Made by a program: the position numbers and the translations under genes. From a virus: DNA of 64,000 nt. Under the pieces are notes generated by a model that saw only the letters and a list, made by a program, of their open reading frames with translations, ran no database searches and was not told the DNA's origin. The stretch spans positions 37,941 to 101,940 of IMG/VR virus record IMGVR_UViG_3300046753_000522; one strand, given 5' to 3'. This document shows, piece after piece, positions 43,860 through 50,551 of this stretch. Numbering within the stretch: the first letter of the stretch is position 1; each line of letters starts with the position of its first letter.

Positions 43860-45385
43860 GAAGTGAAAACCTTGACTCCATATTTCTGCTCAAATTCTTC
43901 AGCGTGAGTCACATCATTCACCATGGGTTTGCCGCGAATGTTGAGTGAGGTGTTGAGAAGCATAGGAATGCCCGTGCGATCATAGTAGCACTCAAGGATA
44001 CGGCGAAACACTGACTGCGAGTCTTTGTGCACGAGTTGTACTCGCGCGGATCCGTCTACGTGCGTGACCGAGGAGAAGTCATGCTTGGCATAACTCGTGT
44101 ATTGCATCCAGCGGTTCATATGTCCCGTGAAGTACTCATCTGCGTGCTCTTCGAGAATCGCAGGAGCGAAGGGTCGATACTTCTGTCGTTGCTTGATCTC
44201 GTTGACAGTGTCCTTGACCTCATAGCGAACATCAGCAATCAGTGAGCGATTACCATAGGCACGATAACTGAACTCGGCAGGACCATTGGCAACACCACAC
44301 ACCTGCTTCTTCATCAAATAGTCGACAACCTTCTCGGGGTCGAGATCGCCCTCGATATTGTGACCAAGATAGGGATGTGACCACTGAATACGCTCTGCGC
44401 CAGTGTCTTTCATGTAATGGTATGCTGCAGCACCGAGACTCGCTCCACCATCTCCAGGATTCACGTCGATCCAGACATCGTCAAACAGGTCGCGCATACG
44501 AGAGTTTGCCATGATGTTTTGCGCTACGCCGCCACTGTAGCAGAGTTTGCTACCGTATTGCCTTGCCTTCACCATGAAGTCGTATATGAGTTCTTCCACT
44601 CCCCTTTGGAGGGATGCTGATGCATCAGCGGTATTCTTACAATTTTCGAGCAGGTAGTCGATCATCTTGAAGATATGCATTTTCTTTACGGAAAATTTTT
44701 GCGCCCAATCGAATTTGTCCCAACCGTCTTGATCTTCCATGGTGTAGGAAGGGACGCATTGGAACATCTCGTAAAATTGTTCCCAGTGAGTGGGTTCGCC
44801 ATAGCAAGAGTACCCCATTACCACATACTCATCCTCGTTGGCATTGAGGTGCATACCAGGAAGGTTGTCTGTGAAATTGGCGTAGGTGTACCCAATCGAT
44901 CGCGGGAACGATACTTCATGGACAATTTCGAAATCGTTGTTGAGGATGAGCATCGAACGATACTCACCAATACCATCGATCACAACGTTGACGACGTCTT
45001 CTTTAGCGAAAGATTCGGGGCGAGTTGCAAAAGCAGCAGCAGCGTGAGAGTAATGGTGATTGGTCGAGAGGAAGTTCTTTCGAAAAACTGGATGCTGCTT
45101 CCAAGGTTCATCATGGTTTTCGGCATGATAATAATCTGGATCTTGCAAGACCGGATCGTACGCACCGTTGCGGAACTTCATTCGCAATTCCCAGTCGTCG
45201 TGGCATATCCACTTCGTGTCTGGAATTTGCATGTATTTCTTCAGAAGATCATGAGGGATGTGTGGATCGTGCTTCTTTCCGCTGTATCTCTCAGCAAGAG
45301 TCGCAAATTCTACTTCACCATTTTCATTAATAAGAGTGAGACCCGCGTCGTGGAACCACTCTCCTCCAATACCTAACCATTTCAT
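43856..45385 (-). CDS. O-carbamoyltransferase, NodU/TobZ family
   Basis: The 509-residue protein has the two-domain layout of this family. The Kae1-like N-domain has STNHHYSHAAAAFATRP (the H-x-x-x-H metal site, about 107-123), VNVVIDGIGEYRSM and SGGVAQNIMANSRMRD (about 283-298), followed by VNPGDGGASLGAAAYHYM. The C-domain has YRAYGNRSLIADVR (about 369-382), KYRPFAPAILEEH, and PMLLNTSLNIRGKPMVND (about 475-492). It would move a carbamoyl group from carbamoyl phosphate to a hydroxyl, as NodU does on Nod factors. It heads the cassette, 15 bp below the endolysin. Confidence 0.88.
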   Translation of the reverse strand: MKWLGIGGEWFHDAGLTLINENGEVEFATLAERYSGKKHDPHIPHDLLKKYMQIPDTKWICHDDWELRMKFRNGAYDPVLQDPDYYHAENHDEPWKQHPVFRKNFLSTNHHYSHAAAAFATRPESFAKEDVVNVVIDGIGEYRSMLILNNDFEIVHEVSFPRSIGYTYANFTDNLPGMHLNANEDEYVVMGYSCYGEPTHWEQFYEMFQCVPSYTMEDQDGWDKFDWAQKFSVKKMHIFKMIDYLLENCKNTADASASLQRGVEELIYDFMVKARQYGSKLCYSGGVAQNIMANSRMRDLFDDVWIDVNPGDGGASLGAAAYHYMKDTGAERIQWSHPYLGHNIEGDLDPEKVVDYLMKKQVCGVANGPAEFSYRAYGNRSLIADVRYEVKDTVNEIKQRQKYRPFAPAILEEHADEYFTGHMNRWMQYTSYAKHDFSSVTHVDGSARVQLVHKDSQSVFRRILECYYDRTGIPMLLNTSLNIRGKPMVNDVTHAEEFEQKYGVKVFTS

Positions 45386-45400
45386 AACAAAGTGGTATCC

Positions 45401-45856
45401 TTATTTTACAAATTCAAGTCGACTCATTAAACGGTTTGCACGATTACCAACCTGATGGTACCATCGCGAGTCACGACCCTCTACAGATGCAGTTTTCCAA
45501 TCGCCTTCGCGAATTGCTGCATTCATCTTCTTAAACTTAGATAGGCGTGGTCGACCCATGTTAAACATCATGTTCACGAGGATCTCTTGGACCGCTTCTG
45601 GCAGTACTTGCCAGCAATCATCATATAGAACTTCGCATTCTTTAATTGCGGTATTTAAATCCACTCCAAAGAGGTTACGGACTCGTTGTTCCGATACTTC
45701 AGTACCCACTTCTTGCCCGTGCTCCAGATCGTTCTCAAGGATGAGATGACCGACGCCCAGTGTAGGATAACCCAGATGATCGAGATAAATTTCATACACG
45801 ACTCCTTCGTCTATTTTGAGTTGCTCGTATACGCGGTTTCTTGCTTCGGGGGACAT
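45401..45856 (-). CDS. e: GH24 lysozyme, T4 e-like endolysin
   Basis: The 151-residue protein is a free-standing T4-type muramidase: LKIDEGVVYEIYLDHLGYPT and LGVGH carry the catalytic Glu (about residue 17), the Asp (about 26) and the Thr of the E-D-T triad. NMMFNMGRPRLSKFKKMNAA and SRWYHQVGNRANRLM follow as in T4 lysozyme. It has no signal peptide, so a holin would be needed for release. A CTAAATA box lies 28 bp upstream. The hub lysozyme at 26102 is a different fold and role. Confidence 0.9.
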   Translation of the reverse strand: MSPEARNRVYEQLKIDEGVVYEIYLDHLGYPTLGVGHLILENDLEHGQEVGTEVSEQRVRNLFGVDLNTAIKECEVLYDDCWQVLPEAVQEILVNMMFNMGRPRLSKFKKMNAAIREGDWKTASVEGRDSRWYHQVGNRANRLMSRLEFVK

Positions 45857-45883
45857 AGTAGAATCCTGTTAGTAAGACTCTCC

Positions 45884-45890
45884 TATTTAG
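45884..45890 (-). promoter_or_regulatory. Candidate late promoter, CTAAATA variant
   Basis: The minus strand reads CTAAATA 28 bp ahead of the endolysin start, in the 36-bp gap. The same variant and spacing are seen before gp4 and before the partial gene at 1-342. Confidence 0.5.
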
Positions 45891-45892
45891 TA

Positions 45893-46123
45893 TTAGAGGT
45901 TGATGCTGTTGCCTCTCCCTGATCCTTTCTTTGTTGCCTTGAGAAGATCTTTCCAACCATCGGGAGTTTTGTTAATGATATTGCCAGTGTGTGAGATGAG
46001 AGTAGTAGCACTGTTATGAACTATAGTCCATTCTCCGCTCGCTACCATTTCTTCCATTTTAGAGATAGAACAGAATTCCTCTCGCTCTTCTCCATCTTTT
46101 GTTCGAATGTCGTATGTTGGCAT
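45893..46123 (-). CDS. Small conserved protein with MPTY-type N-terminus
   Basis: The 76-residue protein begins MPTYDIRTKDGEEREEFCSI, then KMEEMVASGEW, and ends PDGWKDLLKATKKGSGRGNS. I know this beginning and ending from cyanophage proteins related to FmdB-type zinc ribbons but without the cysteine pairs. The start at 46123 is taken from that family pattern; an in-frame ATG at 46165 (MLKIKDIAAWETNT) is possible. It lies ahead of the endolysin and after a strong hairpin. Function is unknown. Confidence 0.6.
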   Translation of the reverse strand: MPTYDIRTKDGEEREEFCSISKMEEMVASGEWTIVHNSATTLISHTGNIINKTPDGWKDLLKATKKGSGRGNSINL

Positions 46124-46207
46124 AGTATTAGTTTCCCAGGCAGCGATGTCTTTTATTTTAAGCATCTCCACTCAAAAGACAACAACTTTCTTGATCTTTT
46201 TTGACGA

Positions 46208-46231
46208 TACCCTCACGTCCCTGTGAGGGCA
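46208..46231 (-). promoter_or_regulatory. Strong RNA hairpin in intergenic gap
   Basis: The minus strand reads TGCCCTCAC-AGGGAC-GTGAGGGTA, a 9-bp stem with a six-base loop, about 11 bp below the preceding gene's stop. No U run follows, and six A come after. It may be an mRNA end-protecting or processing element and not an intrinsic terminator. Confidence 0.5.
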
Positions 46232-46241
46232 CGAGATAGGA

Positions 46242-46400
46242 TCACCTCCAGTTTTGTAATTCTGAAATTGTAGAGCGGATAAATTCCTGCTCCCTTTTGA
46301 CTCTGTGCGCTTTTTTAGTTTTGCCTCTCCTTATAAGACGGTTGATTTGGTTACTCATTTCCGAACAATAATTGTTCAATTGGGTTTCATGATTTACCAT
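46242..46400 (-). CDS. Small basic protein, unknown
   Basis: The 52-residue protein starts MVNHETQLNNYCSEMSNQIN and continues RLIRRGKTKKAHRVKREQEF, ending SELQNWR. It is strongly basic and helical. I recognise no family. It is placed as a gene because it fills the gap between the DUF6433 protein and the hairpin with good spacing and in the operon direction. An in-frame ATG eight codons earlier (46424) is an alternative start. Confidence 0.45.
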   Translation of the reverse strand: MVNHETQLNNYCSEMSNQINRLIRRGKTKKAHRVKREQEFIRSTISELQNWR

Positions 46401-46425
46401 AGGCGACTCCTGTTTGCTTAACAAG

Positions 46426-46878
46426 TCATAACAATTTCGGCAATCCCTCCTTCACATCTTCTATTTCGAGTCCCTCAGGTGCTTTCTTGTTGATCATCAT
46501 AGAGAGGATCTCTGCATCTTTAGGGTGGATTACCTCGAGAAGTCCAATAAACATCGTTTCCCGTTTCAACGGGTGCATGGGATCGGACTTGCGTGACCCC
46601 TTCACGAAGTATTGGAGTTTTACGTTTTGCTTGTGCCAAGAAGTGGGCACTGCTTGCTCTTCCGCTGGAGTATAGGGAACCTCTCCTCCAGGAAGATTGA
46701 ATTGAATGCGGTCGTCAAACACGCAACGTAGATAGTCTGTCCACGATGACATGCCTGCGTATTTTCTAATCAAAGTCACCCTTTCTTCCGGCGTCTTGCT
46801 CTTCGCAATTGACTCGATTATCTCATATAGTTCTGGGACCCGCTTCTTCCCATTTTGTTGCTCAGTTATCATATCCAA
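46426..46878 (-). CDS. DUF6433 family phage protein
   Basis: The 150-residue protein matches a conserved phage family by pattern: ELYEIIESIAKSKTPEERVT near the N-terminus, LRCVFDDRIQFNLPGGEVPY and TPAEEQAVPTSWHKQNVKLQ, YFVKGSRKSDPMHPLKRETM, FIGLLEVIHPKDAEILSMMI, ending VKEGLPKLL. I assign it to DUF6433 from memory of these motifs. No function is known. It overlaps the GIY-YIG gene by 17 bp. Confidence 0.7.
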   Translation of the reverse strand: MDMITEQQNGKKRVPELYEIIESIAKSKTPEERVTLIRKYAGMSSWTDYLRCVFDDRIQFNLPGGEVPYTPAEEQAVPTSWHKQNVKLQYFVKGSRKSDPMHPLKRETMFIGLLEVIHPKDAEILSMMINKKAPEGLEIEDVKEGLPKLL

Positions 46879-47314
46879 GTTCCCTCTTCAATCTATCGCT
46901 CAAATGTTTCTGATGTATACGAACATTCACGATTCCATTTAAGTATTTATCGTCAAATAGAACCTCACGACGAACCTGTTCAATCATTTCCAAATAATTC
47001 AGGTCTCCTTTTGAGTACCCGAACCGTATTATCTCTCTTATATATCGGTCCGATAAACCTTCGGAAATATTCTGCTTGATGGTCTCGCTAGAGGAGTAGT
47101 AAGTCCTCCAATCCGACTCTACCAAGACCTTCTGCCTGCGCTTTCTGTTCTTGGTGATGGGAAGAGTCTTTTGTCTGTGGAATCTCTTCTGACCCACATA
47201 CATCTCGCCCGTTTCCGTATCGGTGATCAGGTAGACAAACCCAATCCAGTCTGGGTGGAGAGCACCGTACTCGATAGCGAAGGGTTCACCCTCGTATAAC
47301 CAATCCTTGTTCAT
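46862..47314 (-). CDS. Putative GIY-YIG endonuclease
   Basis: The 150-residue protein has GFVYLITDTETGEMYVGQKR (about 25-44), equivalent to the GIY...YIG pair, followed by SDWRTYYSSSETIKQNISEG (about 67-86) and a late Glu in YLEMIEQVRREVLFDDKYLN. In this family an Arg and a Glu complete the active site. Free-standing phage members act as homing endonucleases or in host DNA breakdown. It overlaps the downstream DUF6433 gene by 17 bp and the nuclease gene upstream by 29 bp, so it looks integrated in the operon and not recently inserted. Confidence 0.7.
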   Translation of the reverse strand: MNKDWLYEGEPFAIEYGALHPDWIGFVYLITDTETGEMYVGQKRFHRQKTLPITKNRKRRQKVLVESDWRTYYSSSETIKQNISEGLSDRYIREIIRFGYSKGDLNYLEMIEQVRREVLFDDKYLNGIVNVRIHQKHLSDRLKRELGYDN

Positions 47315-47723
47315 AAAGTATTTCCCGATTCTTCAAATGTTCTGCTTCAATATCTTTCTTGGACTGACCAAAGTATTTTACTGCCAGTTTCTTTGTTATC
47401 ATCGCATCATTGAGTGACATTTCGCGGTCAAACTCATGGACGTAACAAATTAGTTCGCCGAGGATTCTACCGTACTTTCCTTTTCCGTCAAGTCGACTGC
47501 GTAAAGTGAAAGTGGTGCCTTCCGATATGTGGTCCGCGATGTACTGTGCGGCGAGTTTCCCGCACTTCTTCTCTTCGAGGTCTCGAGTGCGCGATTCAGG
47601 CGTGTCAATGCCGTAAAGACGAATACGCTGATTAGAGAGGATAATACCAAAACCAAGGTCAATATCCACATCAACGGTGTCACCGTCAACAATGCGACGT
47701 AGTGTGCTACGGTATTCATACAT
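47286..47723 (-). CDS. Thermonuclease (SNase) family nuclease
   Basis: The 145-residue protein matches staphylococcal nuclease: LRRIVDGDTVDVDIDLGFGI (about 8-27, Ca-binding Asp), IRLYGIDTPESRTRD (about 33-47, catalytic Arg and Glu), and KGKYGRILGEL (about 80-90, second catalytic Arg). It has no signal peptide, so it would act in the cytoplasm, perhaps in host DNA or RNA degradation. It overlaps the GIY-YIG gene by 29 bp. Confidence 0.88.
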   Translation of the reverse strand: MYEYRSTLRRIVDGDTVDVDIDLGFGIILSNQRIRLYGIDTPESRTRDLEEKKCGKLAAQYIADHISEGTTFTLRSRLDGKGKYGRILGELICYVHEFDREMSLNDAMITKKLAVKYFGQSKKDIEAEHLKNREILYEQGLVIRG

Positions 47724-47727
47724 TTCC

Positions 47728-48354
47728 CTATCCTTCTGTACACCCTTCGTATTCGGTGTATTCGTCGATGAACCTATATGGTGTGGTTTGGGAAATCTGA
47801 AAATCTTGCGTCGCGGTGTTCCAGGTAAGTTCGACGTTCCAAGATCTTTGTCCTACCTGAATTCCCTCCAGCACCAACCTATCCTGCCAAAGATGTATTC
47901 TTCGCACCTCATATAGTTTAATATCATTGGGGTCTTTAATGAAATTAGTGTTTGCCAACTTGCTGACGCAAAACTCTGCTTCTTTGAAATTATACCTCCC
48001 GTCAAACGTGTATGCGTAAACGGCGACACGGTGGTATCCTTCGTCATATTCTTTGAAGTTGACTGTTTGTGAGAATCCAGAATATAGAGCGCCATCGACG
48101 TCCGGAAACGCATTGGCGACATCTAATCTCGACCCGCCTACAGGAACTTCAGATGAAAACTGCTCGTCGATATAGATCTCAACAACTTCGACTGATTTGG
48201 TGGGGTGAAGCGTCCATCCTCTGACCGTCCCGATATTTCCGAGCGTCACTCCGTTTACAGGAGTCTCGAGGAAAATCCTAATATTTTCGTCTCTTGTCTG
48301 CGCCTGTGCAGTAGAGAATACCGCAATCATTGCTAGTAGTAGGAATGTTCTCAT
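47728..48354 (-). CDS. Secreted Ig-like domain protein
   Basis: The 208-residue protein has a clear Sec signal peptide (MRTFLLLAMIAVFSTAQAQ) when started at 48354; the longer frame to 48393 would bury it. The mature part contains an Ig-like beta sandwich: VNGVTLGNIGTVRGWTLHPT, VEVVEIYIDEQF, PDVDGALYSGFSQTVNFKEY and YHRVAVYAYTFDGRYN, a pattern of bacterial surface and carbohydrate-interacting proteins. A second beta domain follows to the C-terminus. The ATGA junction with the zinc-ribbon gene upstream couples them. It would reach the periplasm or outer surface; role unknown. Confidence 0.72.
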   Translation of the reverse strand: MRTFLLLAMIAVFSTAQAQTRDENIRIFLETPVNGVTLGNIGTVRGWTLHPTKSVEVVEIYIDEQFSSEVPVGGSRLDVANAFPDVDGALYSGFSQTVNFKEYDEGYHRVAVYAYTFDGRYNFKEAEFCVSKLANTNFIKDPNDIKLYEVRRIHLWQDRLVLEGIQVGQRSWNVELTWNTATQDFQISQTTPYRFIDEYTEYEGCTEG

Positions 48355-48473
48355 AGGTCTTCTACCTCTACGGGTGCTCCACACATGGGACAAAAAGAAG
48401 GCATTTCGTCATCATCTTCGGTGTATACCTGAGTAACCTTCTCGCATATTTCACAACTGATCTCGTATTCCAT
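48351..48473 (-). CDS. 40-residue zinc-ribbon protein
   Basis: This short gene (40 codons plus stop) reads MEYEISCEICEKVTQVYTED, DDEMPSFCPMCGAPVEVEDL. Two knuckles, CEIC and CPMC, are 19 residues apart and make a rubredoxin-like zinc ribbon. Its TGA overlaps the ATG of the secreted protein in an ATGA junction. Small zinc ribbons of this kind are frequent in marine phages; a partner is not evident. Confidence 0.7.
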   Translation of the reverse strand: MEYEISCEICEKVTQVYTEDDDEMPSFCPMCGAPVEVEDL

Positions 48474-48482
48474 TTTTACTCC

Positions 48483-49013
48483 TCAATCTAACCATTCAGA
48501 TCTATGAAATGGCAACTTCATTCCGCTCAGGGTGCCTCTTTTTACTATACTGAGCGAAGTCCTGTAGTCAGTAAGAACTTTGACTTGATGTGTTACTCCA
48601 CATGGCATATAGAGTATTTTATCCATTTCACCCAATTCAACCGTTTCAATCTCACCAGTTATCAATGAGAAGTACTCCCAGACAGTTCTTCCTTCGATGT
48701 TGAAAGCATAAACATCATAATTATCAACATGCCATCCAAGGGAAGCATTACTGTCTATATTATCTCCGACAAATCCACTCAACATAGCATCATCATCGTA
48801 AACATCTAACTCTGTTATGTATCGTGGGATTAGTTCTCTAGATTCGTGCAACTCGCAATGTCTGTGTACGAGACCCACAAGTTCTTGATCTTTCCATTTT
48901 CGCCATAGGTCCCATCCAGGACGAATGCGACTGCCCCACTCCCAAAACTCTTCGGGAGTGGTGGCGAGGTCACGCAACGCCTGAGGGAATTCCGTGACCT
49001 CTGGCACCATCAT
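48483..49013 (-). CDS. Cupin/JmjC-like oxygenase-fold protein
   Basis: The 176-residue protein has GWHVDNYDVYAFNIEGRTVW (H-x-D, about 93-112), then MDKILYMPCGVTHQVKVLTD (distal His, about 130-149) and YRTSLSIV. This is the double-stranded beta-helix metal site of the cupin/JmjC group. A start at 49013 or 49010 is set by the nrdB stop, which it overlaps (TGATG). It follows nrdB directly. The reaction is unknown; hydroxylation of a protein side chain is typical for JmjC-like enzymes. Confidence 0.68.
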   Translation of the reverse strand: MMVPEVTEFPQALRDLATTPEEFWEWGSRIRPGWDLWRKWKDQELVGLVHRHCELHESRELIPRYITELDVYDDDAMLSGFVGDNIDSNASLGWHVDNYDVYAFNIEGRTVWEYFSLITGEIETVELGEMDKILYMPCGVTHQVKVLTDYRTSLSIVKRGTLSGMKLPFHRSEWLD

Positions 49014-49993
49014 GCAGCAGCACCCCAAACATCTCCCCAGTCACCGCTCAATGCGCCACGTGCGTAGTCAGTAGCACGATTCTCAAAGAAGTTGGTGTGG
49101 GTGGGTGCGTTAATCATTTCTTCTACCCAAAGCAGAGGATTCTTCTTGACCTTGAAGATGCCCTTCAGTCCGAGCGAGATCAGGCGGCGGTCAGCGATGT
49201 AGCGAATGTAGGTCTTGACCTCTTCTGAAGTTAATCCCTCCATCGGACCCATAGCAAAGGCGAGGTCGATGAACTTATCCTCAAGTTCGACCATCTTGGT
49301 TGCGATAGTATAGATGGTAGACTTCAGACTGTCTCCCCAGATCTCAATATTCTCTTCGACATACTGACGGAACAACTTGATCATGGACTCAGCATGCATC
49401 GTCTCGTCTACAATAGACCATGTAACGATCTGCCCCATTCCCTTCATTTTACCGTGTCGGGGGAAGTTGAGTAGCATAATAAACGAGGAGAACAACTGCA
49501 TCCCCTCCGTAAACGCCGAGAATGCCGCGATATTTGCTGCAACCGACTCAGTAGTACCATTCTTCCCGCTGAGGTCAAGGAAGTACTCGTGCTTCTCTCG
49601 CATTGCCTCGTACTCGAGGAACTCGTTGTAGGTAGAGTCGGGCATACCCAAGGTTTCTATCAGGTGCGAGTATGCAGCAACGTGGAGCGCCTCTCTCGCG
49701 GCGAATCCACACAGCATCATGCGTACTTCTGGTTGTTTGAAATATGGCAGGTAGTTTTGCACATATCCACCCGCCACGTCGATATCTCCCTGTGTAAAGA
49801 ATCGGAAGATGTTAGTTAGAAATGCTTTTTCTTCGTGCGACAGTTTACGTTGCCAATCTTTCACGTCCTCTGCCATAGGCACTTCGGTGTGTAACCAATG
49901 GGACTGTTCGTGTTTTAACCACGCCTCATATGCCCATGGATAATTGAACGGTTTAAAGTATTCTCTTTCTTGCGTTAGTAACGTCTTTGACAT
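49010..49993 (-). CDS. nrdB: Ribonucleotide reductase class Ia small subunit
   Basis: The 327-residue protein matches NrdB: YPWAYEAWLKHEQSHWLHTE (about 19-38), QRKLSHEEKAFLTNIFRFFT, FAAREALHVAAYSHLIETLG, where E..H...Y supplies iron ligands and the radical Tyr at the expected spacing, and SIVDETMHAESMIKLFRQYV with further ligands. It ends with FFENRATDYARGALSGDWGD, the subunit-binding tail region. It provides the tyrosyl radical to NrdA for making deoxynucleotides. An oxygenase gene lies between it and nrdA. Confidence 0.93.
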   Translation of the reverse strand: MSKTLLTQEREYFKPFNYPWAYEAWLKHEQSHWLHTEVPMAEDVKDWQRKLSHEEKAFLTNIFRFFTQGDIDVAGGYVQNYLPYFKQPEVRMMLCGFAAREALHVAAYSHLIETLGMPDSTYNEFLEYEAMREKHEYFLDLSGKNGTTESVAANIAAFSAFTEGMQLFSSFIMLLNFPRHGKMKGMGQIVTWSIVDETMHAESMIKLFRQYVEENIEIWGDSLKSTIYTIATKMVELEDKFIDLAFAMGPMEGLTSEEVKTYIRYIADRRLISLGLKGIFKVKKNPLLWVEEMINAPTHTNFFENRATDYARGALSGDWGDVWGAAA

Positions 49994-50548
49994 TTAGAAT
50001 TCCTTTTTATTGCTCCACCATGTCACAAGTACAATCCTGTGACCCTGATACACTTTTGACACGCCATGTTGAAGATGCGGACCATAGCAAAGAGATTCGC
50101 CGTCTTTTATATCAATCACGTCAGTAATTATGTCTTGTCCATAACCATTGTAACCGTGTTCGTCACGAACAGCATCCCAATCACGTGGTCTGCTTTTCTC
50201 TTCATAGGTTCCCATTGCGATGGAGTGTCCTCCAACGAGATCGGATGATTCGAGTAATGTGACGATAGTTAGGTCAGAACCGTTATCTCCGTGAACCTTT
50301 GTGAATGATCCAGGAATATACTTCAGGAAATAAAGTGATGATAAAGGGCATTCAGTGCGTGCTCTTTTATGTAGGGTTTTCATGAACCCTGAATCCATTA
50401 AATCTGAGGATTTTACATCTCTTCTTTCTACTTTGTATAGGTTATAAAACTGCCAATACTGATCCATTGGCGTTTGGTGATAGAGGTCCAATGCCTCCTG
50501 TATTTCTTCTGGACTCAGTAGAGTCTCTTTGGTGTAACCACCCATCAT
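49994..50548 (-). CDS. 2OG-Fe(II) oxygenase within the nrd operon
   Basis: The 184-residue protein has FTKVHGDNGSDLTIVTLLES (H-x-D, about 87-106), VGGHSIAMGTYEE, then LQHGVSKVYQGHRIVLVTWW (distal His and Arg, about 160-179), the prolyl-hydroxylase-like pattern. It begins 3 bp after nrdA and ends where nrdB begins, so it is co-expressed with ribonucleotide reductase. No relation to nucleotide synthesis is known for such proteins. A nucleotide- or base-directed hydroxylation is possible and would need testing. It is only distantly alike to the oxygenases at 384 and 35643. Confidence 0.8.
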   Translation of the reverse strand: MMGGYTKETLLSPEEIQEALDLYHQTPMDQYWQFYNLYKVERRDVKSSDLMDSGFMKTLHKRARTECPLSSLYFLKYIPGSFTKVHGDNGSDLTIVTLLESSDLVGGHSIAMGTYEEKSRPRDWDAVRDEHGYNGYGQDIITDVIDIKDGESLCYGPHLQHGVSKVYQGHRIVLVTWWSNKKEF

Positions 50549-50551
50549 AAT

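Noticed and set aside
44675-45376. 233-codon plus-strand frame opposite the carbamoyltransferase
   Set aside because: It is antisense to a gene with unmistakable family motifs, and has no promoter or ribosome site; codon-structure artefact.
46943-46950. GATAAATA-like box within the GIY-YIG gene
   Set aside because: One mismatch, inside coding sequence and about 65 bp from the next start; no better than chance.
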